Of a DNA stretch of 42,060 nt, positions 28,223 through 35,175 are shown piece after piece. Both the position numbers and the translations under genes were made by a program. Below the pieces are notes generated by a model. The model searched no databases. It was given only the letters and a program-made list of their open reading frames with translations, and was not told the origin of the DNA. The DNA lies in the NCBI GenBank assembly GCA_020832375.1, contig JAFIEW010000024.1, positions 1 to 42,060 on the forward strand. The letters are read 5' to 3'. Numbering within the stretch: position 1 is the stretch's first letter; each line of letters opens with the position of its first letter. This stretch comes from Cyclobacteriaceae bacterium. Its GTDB lineage: Bacteria; Bacteroidota; Bacteroidia; Cytophagales; Cyclobacteriaceae.

Positions 28223-29070
28223 TGCAATTCGCTGGCTTTCATATCAAAAAAGAATGGCTGATTGATCCTCGCAAGCTGAAGTGGATTAGTACCAAAATGG
28301 TGCAGCAGTCGATGCAAGGTTTGCATATGAGTGCGGCAGAGGGGAGGTCTTACACTTTCTCACACTATAAAAACTATCAGCCGGGCGAAGATTTGCGCTT
28401 GCTTGACTGGAAGATGTACGGTAAGACCGACAAATTTTACATCAAAGTGTCGGAGGCGGATCAGCGGCGTCAGCTGGTATTGCTCGTTGATACTTCCGCT
28501 TCCATGGCTCACGAAACGGGCTTGGGATATACCAAGTTTGAGTATTTGAAGCTTACCCTGGCATGCTTGGTGCAAATGGCCGCCTACCAAGGCGACGGAT
28601 TACTGTTGAGCTTTGCGGGCGAAGACTTTCAGCAGTTTCATTACGATCATGTAGGTAGGCATCAAGATCAGATATTTTACCGGCTTTCGCAGTTAGAAGC
28701 TAAAGGACAGTGGGTGCAAAGTCCTCGCTTGTTGCGACAGCTAGAGCAACGTATCAATCAGCAAGATGCGGTTTTGTTCTTTTCTGATTGGCACGAACAA
28801 GCGGGAGAAATCAGTGGCTTGGCAGAAATTTTGCTCAAGTGGCCATATGACAAGAGGTTTATTCAGCTGTTGGCTAATAATGAACTAGAACAGCAATTTG
28901 AAAGCAATGCGATTTTGGTTGACTTAGAGAGCGGGCAGGAAATACAAGCCGCCAATAGAAAGAGAAGTATGAAGTCTTATGTACCTTCATGGGCTGCCTC
29001 GCGAGCTGAGTTTCAGCAGTGGATTACTTCAGAGAATCCAATGGTATATTTGAAGCGATTGGGTGGGTAG
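28222..29070 (+). CDS. DUF58-domain protein (VWA-like)
   Basis: A 282-residue protein with the DUF58 core GRSYTFSHYKNYQPGEDLR followed by DWKMYGKTDKFYIK, and a von Willebrand A-like part with VDTSASM near residue 90 (MIDAS-type DxSxS). No membrane segments, as usual for the short Bacteroidota form. The ATG at 28222 overlaps the moxR stop; a TTG one codon earlier is also in frame. In typical Bat operons BatA/BatB/BatD genes follow, but here no such gene follows: the next sequence is the AT-rich island. Confidence 0.9.
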   Translation: MQFAGFHIKKEWLIDPRKLKWISTKMVQQSMQGLHMSAAEGRSYTFSHYKNYQPGEDLRLLDWKMYGKTDKFYIKVSEADQRRQLVLLVDTSASMAHETGLGYTKFEYLKLTLACLVQMAAYQGDGLLLSFAGEDFQQFHYDHVGRHQDQIFYRLSQLEAKGQWVQSPRLLRQLEQRINQQDAVLFFSDWHEQAGEISGLAEILLKWPYDKRFIQLLANNELEQQFESNAILVDLESGQEIQAANRKRSMKSYVPSWAASRAEFQQWITSENPMVYLKRLGG

Positions 29071-29243
29071 GTTCTCGAGAAAAATAGTGAGAATAGATTT
29101 TTAAATACGCAAAAATGGTTTAAGAACGACTTGCTAATGTGTATTATTTATATCAATCAAATCATTAAAACTATGTTTTCCTATTTTCGTAAAGTTAAAC
29201 AGTTAATTAATTGTTAAGAAGGCTAAGAAATTAGTTGTGGGTC

Positions 29244-29275
29244 TAACGAAAATCTCGTTATTTTTTATAAATTTG
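29244..29275 (+). promoter_or_regulatory. Palindrome and -7 box upstream of the antitoxin-chaperone-toxin operon
   Basis: TAACGA (29244-29249) and TCGTTA (29255-29260) form a perfect inverted repeat with a 5-nt centre. Six T follow, and TAAATTTG at 29268-29275 exactly matches the Bacteroidota -7 consensus TAnnTTTG. The repeat lies where a -33 region would be, 44-60 nt upstream of the first start codon. I read it as an autoregulatory operator; because a T-run follows, a weak terminator for readthrough from the DUF58 side is the alternative. Confidence 0.5.
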
Positions 29276-29303
29276 ATCAAAATACCTGACAGATAGAACG
29301 ACT

Positions 29304-29537
29304 ATGGAAAATATAGTAGAAAAACTTAATCAATACTTTGTGGCAACTGATAAGCAAAAAGTGCTAAAAGATTGGGAAAGCATCAAAGATTTTGATGCAA
29401 TTGGTCCAAGGATGGAGGATTTCCTTAATTATTCCACTGTAAACTTCCAATCAAAATTCGTCGGTTCAACTATTTTTAAGAACATTCAACTTGGTAACTA
29501 TAGCTCGGAGTTTTCTTCGAGCTTTTTTTATAATTAA
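29304..29537 (+). CDS. Small putative antitoxin of a chaperone-dependent toxin system
   Basis: A 77-residue protein I cannot match to a named family. Residues 1-45 look helical (VEKLNQYFVATDKQKVLKDW) and contain an IGPRMEDFL segment reminiscent of small Bacteroidota proteins with a GPTVEEFL motif. The C-terminal 30 residues are rich in aromatic and serine residues and end SSEFSSSFFYN. In toxin-antitoxin-chaperone systems the antitoxin carries a C-terminal hydrophobic chaperone-addiction segment bound by a SecB-like protein, and this tail would suit such a role. The stop overlaps the start of the SecB-like gene by 1 nt (TAATG), so the two are coupled. Antitoxin function is inference from gene order, size and tail. 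Confidence 0.5.
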   Translation: MENIVEKLNQYFVATDKQKVLKDWESIKDFDAIGPRMEDFLNYSTVNFQSKFVGSTIFKNIQLGNYSSEFSSSFFYN

Positions 29538-29914
29538 TGAAATTTGAAATGCAAAATGCGGCTTTTTCTATAATAAACTATCATTTTGATAAAGTTAACA
29601 TTGATCTAGATAATAAGCGATCTGATAATTTAAGTTTAGGGTTTGACACAAGCGGAATTTATACGGTCGACTCAAAAATTTTTGAGTTAATTTTTATTGT
29701 ACAAGTAAAAACTGAGGATGGTGAAAAGCCATTTATTAGTATAAGATGTAGGGGATCATTTAAATTCGATAGCTTAAGTTCATTTGATGAAATTCCAGAT
29801 TTCTTCTATAGGAACTCAATTGCAATTCTTTTTCCTTACGTAAGAGCCTATTTGAGCCTCGTTACAACCCAAGCAAATATTCCTGGAGTTATTCTACCCA
29901 CCTTGAATTTATAA
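29537..29914 (+). CDS. SecB-like chaperone
   Basis: A 125-residue protein with a SecB-type fold by sequence pattern: beta-rich N-terminal half and the typical C-terminal half, an FKFDS strand, then FYRNSIAILFPYVRAYLSLV, TTQANIPGVILP and a final PTLNL. In E. coli SecB (155 aa) the same region reads around NILFPYAR, with a following helix and LAPVNF. The protein is shorter than housekeeping SecB. Canonical SecB is mainly proteobacterial, and solitary SecB-like genes elsewhere are often linked to toxin-antitoxin genes. Position between a small protein and an ART-like protein suggests it stabilises the antitoxin instead of serving general export. Overlaps the preceding gene by 1 nt; 46 nt to the next. 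Confidence 0.75.
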   Translation: MKFEMQNAAFSIINYHFDKVNIDLDNKRSDNLSLGFDTSGIYTVDSKIFELIFIVQVKTEDGEKPFISIRCRGSFKFDSLSSFDEIPDFFYRNSIAILFPYVRAYLSLVTTQANIPGVILPTLNL

Positions 29915-29960
29915 AGTCTAGAAAGTGATTTAAGAAATAATACTGTTCAAAAGTGAATTT

Positions 29961-30542
29961 ATGATTGTTCGCAAAGCCTATCAAACTTTAGACAATAGGG
30001 ATATTCATGAAATTGAAAGTAAGGGGCCATTTCTTTGCAAAAGAATGAATGCATGGCTTGGTGAAGGTTATTATTTTTGGGATTCATTTATTGAAAATGC
30101 ACACTGGTGGGGTGAAAGTGGAGCTCGATATAATAATGGTTATGTCATTTGTGAATCAAGCTATGATCTTGATGACGAAAAATGCTTTAACTTAGTAGAT
30201 AATCCAAGTCACTTAGATCAATTTAACGGGATTAAAAAAATCTTGGTAGAGCGTGGGCTTTATAAAGTAGAAGAAACTACCGTAGCAAGAGTAATTGAAT
30301 TCATTAAAAAAATTGGTGTTTTTAATTTTGAAGCAATTAGAGTTTTCGGAATTAATAGTGTTGGTCAAAGATCTTCTTTTAGTAATAGAACAATATTTGT
30401 TTATAAGGGGGGTAAAAACGCATTACAGTACCTAGATTCAACGCCTGCTATTCAAATTAATTTTTTATCTAAGAAAGGTTTAAACAGAAGAGGATTTAAG
30501 ATTGTTTACCCCCTTGAATATACGGAAGGGTATCTTGTTTAA
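29961..30542 (+). CDS. Putative ADP-ribosyltransferase-like toxin
   Basis: A 193-residue soluble protein. The segment WLGEGYYFWDSFIENAHWWG (residues 32-51) matches the pattern G-x-G-x-Y-F followed by a helix ending in A..W, seen in the H-Y-E clan of ADP-ribosyltransferases (PARP-like and DUF3990-like proteins) where the tyrosine stacks on nicotinamide. A basic start (IVRKAYQTL) could supply the first NAD-contacting strand, and PAIQINFLSKKGL at about 162-174 resembles the last strand of such proteins. The catalytic glutamate was not assigned. Codon use is AT-rich like the two genes before it. As the third gene after a putative antitoxin and a SecB-like chaperone it is the likely toxin. A non-ART fold cannot be excluded. 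Confidence 0.55.
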   Translation: MIVRKAYQTLDNRDIHEIESKGPFLCKRMNAWLGEGYYFWDSFIENAHWWGESGARYNNGYVICESSYDLDDEKCFNLVDNPSHLDQFNGIKKILVERGLYKVEETTVARVIEFIKKIGVFNFEAIRVFGINSVGQRSSFSNRTIFVYKGGKNALQYLDSTPAIQINFLSKKGLNRRGFKIVYPLEYTEGYLV

Positions 30543-30581
30543 TTTAGAAGTCACATTGATTTTTCAAGGCAAACAATCAAT

Positions 30582-30596
30582 TAATTTCGTAAATTA
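30582..30596. promoter_or_regulatory. Palindromic operator candidate of the vapBC pair
   Basis: TAATTT-CGT-AAATTA is a perfect 6-bp inverted repeat with a 3-nt centre, ending 11 nt before the antitoxin start. Its left half, TAATTTCG, is one base from the -7 consensus TAnnTTTG. Binding of the antitoxin-toxin complex there would block transcription, which is the usual mode for VapBC loci. Confidence 0.5.
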
Positions 30597-30607
30597 GAAA
30601 AAAAATC

Positions 30608-30850
30608 ATGGCTAATCTCACCTTAAGTAATAAAGCATTAGAACGGTACTTCGGTATTTTAAAGGGTTTAGATAATCATTCTAAGAAAAAGCTCATTATT
30701 AGATTGACGGAGTCCCTTGATTTAAATGAGAAGAAAGTAGATTTGAGAAGACTTTATGGAGCATGGGATGATGATAGAGATTCGGATGAAATAATTAATG
30801 AGATTAAGGCGTCTAGAATAGAAAAGGTAGAAAATCCTGGTTTCGAATGA
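30608..30850 (+). CDS. vapB: VapB-like antitoxin
   Basis: An 80-residue antitoxin of the kind found with PIN toxins in Bacteroidota. A helical N-terminal part (LERYFGILKGLDNHSKKKLI) is followed by LYGAWDDDRDSDEIINEIKA, a frequently seen C-terminal block in which the helix after GAW wraps the toxin. The stop overlaps the vapC start (ATGA). The DNA-binding type is not evident; it is not a clear AbrB or ribbon-helix-helix domain. A palindrome at 30582-30596 is the likely operator. Confidence 0.8.
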   Translation: MANLTLSNKALERYFGILKGLDNHSKKKLIIRLTESLDLNEKKVDLRRLYGAWDDDRDSDEIINEIKASRIEKVENPGFE

Positions 30851-31245
30851 AGTATCTTTTAGACACAAATATTTGCATCCATTTTTTAAGAGGTAAATTC
30901 GGATTAATTGAAAAGTTTGATCAGCTAAGTTCTGATAATTTAGCCATCTCAGAAATCACTTTAGCAGAATTAATTTTTGGAGCAGAAAACAGTAAAAATC
31001 CTCAAAAGAATCTAGATTTAACTGAGGCCTTTGCCAGTCAAGTGCTTGTTCTTCCAATATTTAGTTCCATTTACCTTTATGCAAAAGAAAAGGTCAGATT
31101 AAGGTCGATAGGGTCCATGATAAGCGATTTTGATTTGTTGATTGGATGTACAGCAGTAGAAAAAGACCTCATAATGGTAACAGAAAACTTAAAAGAGTTT
31201 CAAAGAATCTCAGACATTCGGCTAGAAAACTGGGTTAACAGATAA
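30847..31245 (+). CDS. vapC: VapC-type PIN-domain ribonuclease toxin
   Basis: A 132-residue PIN-domain toxin, expected to cut RNA (tRNA or rRNA in studied members) using Mg. Conserved acidic residues are D6 in YLLDTNICIHFLRG, E41 in ITLAELIFGAE, and D94/D96 in MISDFDLLIGCTA; E113 in VTENLKEFQRI takes the place where many members have N or D. The sequence appears complete and intact, unlike the toxin at 22.8 kb. It forms a coupled pair with the preceding antitoxin gene, overlapping by 4 nt. Confidence 0.92.
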   Translation: MKYLLDTNICIHFLRGKFGLIEKFDQLSSDNLAISEITLAELIFGAENSKNPQKNLDLTEAFASQVLVLPIFSSIYLYAKEKVRLRSIGSMISDFDLLIGCTAVEKDLIMVTENLKEFQRISDIRLENWVNR

Positions 31246-31722
31246 TTTGATAGTTATCCCAGTCTATATGGTATATAAACACGTCTAATCTACCATAAAT
31301 CAATCAATTTATCGCATTTTAAAGACTCAATAGTCACCTCAAGTCTTGGAATGGATGAGTTAATAGGGGGTTAATTAATATTATATAATTAGTAAAGCTA
31401 ACTTCTACCAGATCAAAATATCCTAAACTTTAAAAAGACTTGAACACCGATTAATTTCGGTAGACCAACTACTAATATTTCAGCTCTTAGTTCTTTTGAG
31501 AAAACGCACTTTTTTTCATTAACAGATTTACTTTTGCAATAATCAGTGTTCTTTTTAAAAAATGATGAGTTGTTGATGCATTGGTTGCACTAATAATTTT
31601 TGGCTTTAGCTAATAATTGAAATTTGGTTACTTTTATGGCTAGTTCGCCTGAATTAATCTATCGTTGTTTTGCAATTCAGTGCATAATTTATTTTCTAAT
31701 CAAGTACTTTAAAGCACCAACT
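31246..31722. other. Gene-free stretch between vapC and the M24 peptidase
   Basis: About 480 nt without a convincing gene. It is AT-rich; the frame of the M24 gene is open back to 31624, but the signal peptide places the real start at 31723. A promoter candidate lies at 31573-31602. No terminator with a good stem was found after vapC, and no repeat flanks the island here. Confidence 0.5.
31573..31602 (+). promoter_or_regulatory. Candidate promoter of the M24 peptidase gene
   Basis: TTG at 31573-31575 and TAATTTTTG at 31594-31602 have the same sequence and the same 21-nt offset as the candidate mraZ promoter at 3214-3243. The agreement of both boxes supports the two calls weakly; the extra base in the -7 box departs from the published consensus. 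Confidence 0.3.
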
Positions 31723-33078
31723 ATGAAATACATCTTCATGTCATTTTATCTTATATTATTTGCTTTTACTTCTTTTGCTCAGCATTCAGCTGGATTTCCT
31801 GAAATTCTTTCTGAGCGTGAGCAAGCTCGAGTGATGGATGAGATCTTGGAAGAGCGTTTTACAGATTTATTGCCTCAATTGATGGAAGAGACAGGCTTTG
31901 ACACTTGGTTGCTCATCAGCCGTGAATATAATGAAGACCCTATTCTTCGGACTTTTCTTCCCGCCACTTGGCAGTCCGCGCGAAGAAGAACGATATTAGT
32001 CATCCATCGAGTTCAATCTAATGCGACTATCAAGGGATATGCGATCGCTCGCTATGACGTGGGTGAGATCTTTCAAAAAGCTTGGGATCCTGATAAGGAA
32101 CCTAATCAGTGGAAAGCCTTGGTCAATTTACTCGAAGATTTAAAGCCTCAACAAATTGGAATCAATACCTCAGCAACCTTTGCGCAAGCTGATGGACTAG
32201 TGCATACAGACTATCAAGAGTTGATGGCGCATCTGCCGAATAAGCTAAAGAATAAGGTAAAAAGTGCTGAGCCGCTCGCTGCCGCTTGGCTCGAGACACG
32301 CACTAAGCGTGATATGGCAATTTACAACCAAGTGGCTCATATGGGGCATCGGATCATCGCAGAGGGCTTTTCAGAGCAGGTGATCACCCCTGGAGTCACG
32401 CGCACCTCAGATGTAGTATGGTGGTTTCGTGATCGCATTGCCTCACTAGGCCTTCAGGCGTGGTTTCATCCCACTGTAGATATCCAAAGAGCGGGGAATG
32501 CAGATGAGCTTTACACTTTTGATAGTAAGCCGGGGGATGAGGTCATCATGCCGGGGGATTGGATACATTGTGATGTCGGGATTACTTATCTGCGTCTCAA
32601 TACCGATGTGCAACAAAATGCCTATGTGCTCAAGAGCAATGAAGATGATGTTCCGGAATCGCTAAAGGAAGCTTTTAAAAAGGTGTTACGAGCACAGGAT
32701 TTACTCACTCAGGAGTTTAAAACGGGGAGGAGTGGGAATGAGATTTTAAAAGCAGCGCTCGCAGCAAATGAAGCCGAGGGCCTTCAAACCACCATCTATT
32801 CTCATCCCATAGGCTATTATGGACATGGGACAGGTCCAGCGATTGGGATGTGGGACAATCAAAATCATGTAGCCGGTACGGGCGACTATCGCTTGCGGCC
32901 AAATACAGCTTATTCTATTGAGCTTAATACAGTAGTAGAGGTAGCGGGATGGGGAAAGCCACTTCGCATTATGACTGAAGAAGAAGCTTTTTTTGATGGA
33001 CAAACGCTCTATTATATTGATGGAAGGCAAACAGCCATCTATACTATACCAAGAAGACCCGATTATCTGAAAAAGTAA
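31723..33078 (+). CDS. Secreted M24-family metallopeptidase (Xaa-Pro aminopeptidase-like)
   Basis: A 451-residue exported peptidase. The start at 31723 gives the signal peptide MKYIFMSFYLILFAFTSFAQ; the longer frame from 31624 would put this hydrophobic segment in the interior. The N-terminal half (about 25-190) is the creatinase-like domain. The C-terminal pita-bread domain has the metal ligand pattern: D284 in IHCDVGITYL, D295 in LNTDVQQN, H368 in YYGHGTG, E400 in YSIELNTVVE and a glutamate in the MTEEEAFF segment near 419-421. All five ligands appear to be there, so it should be active, probably on peptides with proline in second position. Followed by a strong terminator. Confidence 0.88.
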   Translation: MKYIFMSFYLILFAFTSFAQHSAGFPEILSEREQARVMDEILEERFTDLLPQLMEETGFDTWLLISREYNEDPILRTFLPATWQSARRRTILVIHRVQSNATIKGYAIARYDVGEIFQKAWDPDKEPNQWKALVNLLEDLKPQQIGINTSATFAQADGLVHTDYQELMAHLPNKLKNKVKSAEPLAAAWLETRTKRDMAIYNQVAHMGHRIIAEGFSEQVITPGVTRTSDVVWWFRDRIASLGLQAWFHPTVDIQRAGNADELYTFDSKPGDEVIMPGDWIHCDVGITYLRLNTDVQQNAYVLKSNEDDVPESLKEAFKKVLRAQDLLTQEFKTGRSGNEILKAALAANEAEGLQTTIYSHPIGYYGHGTGPAIGMWDNQNHVAGTGDYRLRPNTAYSIELNTVVEVAGWGKPLRIMTEEEAFFDGQTLYYIDGRQTAIYTIPRRPDYLKK

Positions 33079-33102
33079 TGACATAGCAGTATGACTTTAA
33101 GT

Positions 33103-33129
33103 AAAAAAGGTGCATCAGCACCTTTTTTT
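33103..33129. terminator. Intrinsic terminator after the M24 gene
   Basis: AAAAAAGGTGC (33103-33113), 4-nt loop ATCA, GCACCTTTTTTT (33118-33129). The A-run and T-run make it work in both directions, although no leftward gene ends here. Confidence 0.85.
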
Positions 33130-33488
33130 GTGCCTTCAGATGTCTGCAAGATGAACTCTAGATGGCTTTTCATGAACTTTGGTGGATTATATTCAATCAC
33201 TTTTCTCATATTGAGTTGCACTAGCTTAGCGCCATCACAATTTAATTTTGATAATGATAGCATTACGCTAGTATTTAAAGCTGTTTCCACTCATGATTAA
33301 CTATAAATGAAATCCATAGACGTTTTGAATTATCATCCCCCTTAAAGAGTATTACATCTTCGAATCCTTTTTTTACTTTATGAACAAAAAGCTGCTTTTG
33401 GTATACTGTAAAGCGTGCTTGATGTAGTGCTTATTTTTCTTAAAATATTGCTATATAAATTGTGTTTCTCAAATTTAAACATATCAAT
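33130..33488. other. Stretch without an identifiable gene
   Basis: Short open frames exist on both strands, but none has a family signature, and the longest ones begin in or cross the preceding terminator. No RNA gene or repeat recognised. It precedes a gene remnant at 33489. Confidence 0.4.
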
Positions 33489-33728
33489 ATGAAGAAGCAT
33501 TTACTTTTTTTCGCACTACTATTCTTCTGCTTAGGTGAAGTATTTTCACAAGAAGGATATCGGCAGGATTGGACACACGACCTGACTCAAAGAAATTAAG
33601 TCTTTTTAAAGCTTAATATTGGTTATCTTTTTTCCGAAGTTTATCTGCCGCAAAACACTAGAGCCTATGATTTAGGTGTGTTGAAGCGTTAATTTGTGTA
33701 TTGGGATTCTCAGGGTATGTATCAATAG
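33489..33728 (+). pseudogene. Remnant of a secreted or outer-membrane protein gene
   Basis: MKKHLLFFALLFFCLGEVFS is a clear signal peptide, followed by only 16 residues before a stop at 33597-33599. After the stop, another frame reads LKLNIGYLFSEVYLPQNTRA and YDLGVLKR, then stops, and a last piece FVYWDSQGMYQ precedes TAG at 33726-33728. The second piece resembles beta-strand segments of an outer-membrane barrel. I read this as a decayed gene; the parent family is unknown. Alternatively the first frame is a real 36-residue secreted peptide. Confidence 0.45.
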
Positions 33729-33739
33729 ATTTTACACAA

Positions 33740-34114
33740 TTAATGATGATTTTCCCTTTCGGGAAAAAGGTGATGAACTAATTTTAATAATTGATCTATC
33801 TCTACTGGCTTAGAGATAGATGGAAGATTAAGGTTTTCAATTTTTTGTTTGTAATATTCGCTATACGCACTTGTAATGATAACTTTTGTGTAGTCTTGGT
33901 TAATGAATTCTAATAGTTCAAAACCATTAAAGCCTGGCATTTCAATATCTAGGAATATTAGGTCGAATTGTTGTTTTTCCAGTGCTTGATGAGCTTTTTG
34001 CACACTACCAGCGGTATCATTAATAATTACAAAAGGTAAATATTCATTAAGAATAAGCCTCAATACATTTCTGGCTCTTTCTTCATCATCAACTATTAGG
34101 GCACTAATTTTCAT
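33740..34114 (-). CDS. Receiver-only response regulator
   Basis: A 124-residue stand-alone CheY-like receiver. It has the acidic pair D9 D10 in LIVDDEE, the phosphoacceptor D56 in IFLDIEMPG, T81 in VIITSAYS and K102 in SISKPVE. The sequence is close to the receiver of the adjacent LytTR regulator (VDDExRAR, FLDIEMPG), but the output domain is missing and the beta5 region is shortened. It may be a truncated paralogue or a phosphate sink for the same kinase. The gene is 213 nt downstream of the LytTR gene on the same strand. Confidence 0.85.
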   Translation of the reverse strand: MKISALIVDDEERARNVLRLILNEYLPFVIINDTAGSVQKAHQALEKQQFDLIFLDIEMPGFNGFELLEFINQDYTKVIITSAYSEYYKQKIENLNLPSISKPVEIDQLLKLVHHLFPERENHH

Positions 34115-34327
34115 GTTGTAATAACGGTAAAAAGTGCCAATTAATATAAGAGAGTTTATAAAATGCTGTTTTGAATTCTTAAGTGGCTCCAGAATATGCT
34201 TGAAAGTAATTGATGGTCATAGGTAGTTTTAAAAATTGTTCATCTATTATTTTACTATAATCATCCAAAGAGCTTTTTCTGATTATGTGCTTTTTATGAT
34301 GTCTCTTGAAATTTGGATATATTAAAA

Positions 34328-35083
34328 TCAAAAAGTTCTAAACCCTATAGTATTTAAGGTTTGCAAGAGTTGATCTTTTTTGTCTTTTGCTATCGAAAGC
34401 TCGTGACTATTATTCATTACTATTGTACCGCCATTCGTCTTAGAAACTCTTTTGATATGATTCAGGTTGACAATAAATGATCGATGAGTTCTAAAAAAGC
34501 TTTCATCTTGTTGAAGAAAGTCAAAGGCCTTTATCTTTTTTGAAACAACCATTTTGCTGCCATCTAAAAGAAAAAAATTAGTATAAGAACCATCAGCTTG
34601 TAAATAAATAATCTGATCAGTAGCTATAAAATTAAGGCCATTTGAAGAAGGGAGGCCAATTTTTTTGATTGTATTTTCAGGGTTAATATTATCTTTAAGT
34701 GCTTCAATTTGTTCCATTTGAGGTCTCGTCTGTACAACTTTGTTAACAGCAAGCTGAAGCTCTTCACCTTGAATAGGTTTTAGTAAGTAGTCAATTGCTG
34801 AAAGTTTAATAGCTTGTATAGCGAAGTCACTATAAGCTGTGGTGAAAATCACTGAAAAATCTATTTCATCATAGAATTCATAAAGCTGTAGTCCGGACAT
34901 TCCAGGCATTTCTATATCAAGAAAGACAATGTTAGGCTTAAGCGAATTAATTTTCTTAATTGCTTCCTGAAGATTATTGGCTTCACCAAGAATATCAACG
35001 TGGGGGCAATACTCCTCTATTAGTAGTGTAAGTACTTTTCTTGCACGTGATTCATCATCTACAATTAAAGCTGTATACTGCAT
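34328..35083 (-). CDS. LytTR-family response regulator
   Basis: A 251-residue DNA-binding response regulator: a receiver domain (1-120) with D9 D10, phosphoacceptor D56 in FLDIEMPG, T/S in TTAYSDFA and K in YLLKPIQG, then a LytTR domain (about 145-250) with FIATDQIIYLQADGSYTNFF, FFRTHRSFIVNLNHIKRV and a basic patch. It is encoded 92 nt downstream of the sensor kinase and should be its cognate regulator, as is standard for LytS/LytR-type pairs. Target sites were not identified. Confidence 0.93.
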   Translation of the reverse strand: MQYTALIVDDESRARKVLTLLIEEYCPHVDILGEANNLQEAIKKINSLKPNIVFLDIEMPGMSGLQLYEFYDEIDFSVIFTTAYSDFAIQAIKLSAIDYLLKPIQGEELQLAVNKVVQTRPQMEQIEALKDNINPENTIKKIGLPSSNGLNFIATDQIIYLQADGSYTNFFLLDGSKMVVSKKIKAFDFLQQDESFFRTHRSFIVNLNHIKRVSKTNGGTIVMNNSHELSIAKDKKDQLLQTLNTIGFRTF

Positions 35084-35175
35084 TTTATATTTATCTATAT
35101 CAGATTGTATTCTTTAGAACTACCTGCGTGTCTAAATCTCAATAATTCAACCATGATTTCCAAATGTTTTTGTAA

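Noticed and set aside
31624-31722. Longer N-terminus for the M24 peptidase
   Set aside because: The signal peptide begins at 31723; the extra 33 residues contain a second hydrophobic stretch without family support.
33091-33300. Open frame of 69 codons after the M24 gene
   Set aside because: It begins before and reads through the strong terminator hairpin at 33103-33129, and has no family signature; an opposite-strand frame there is equally unconvincing.
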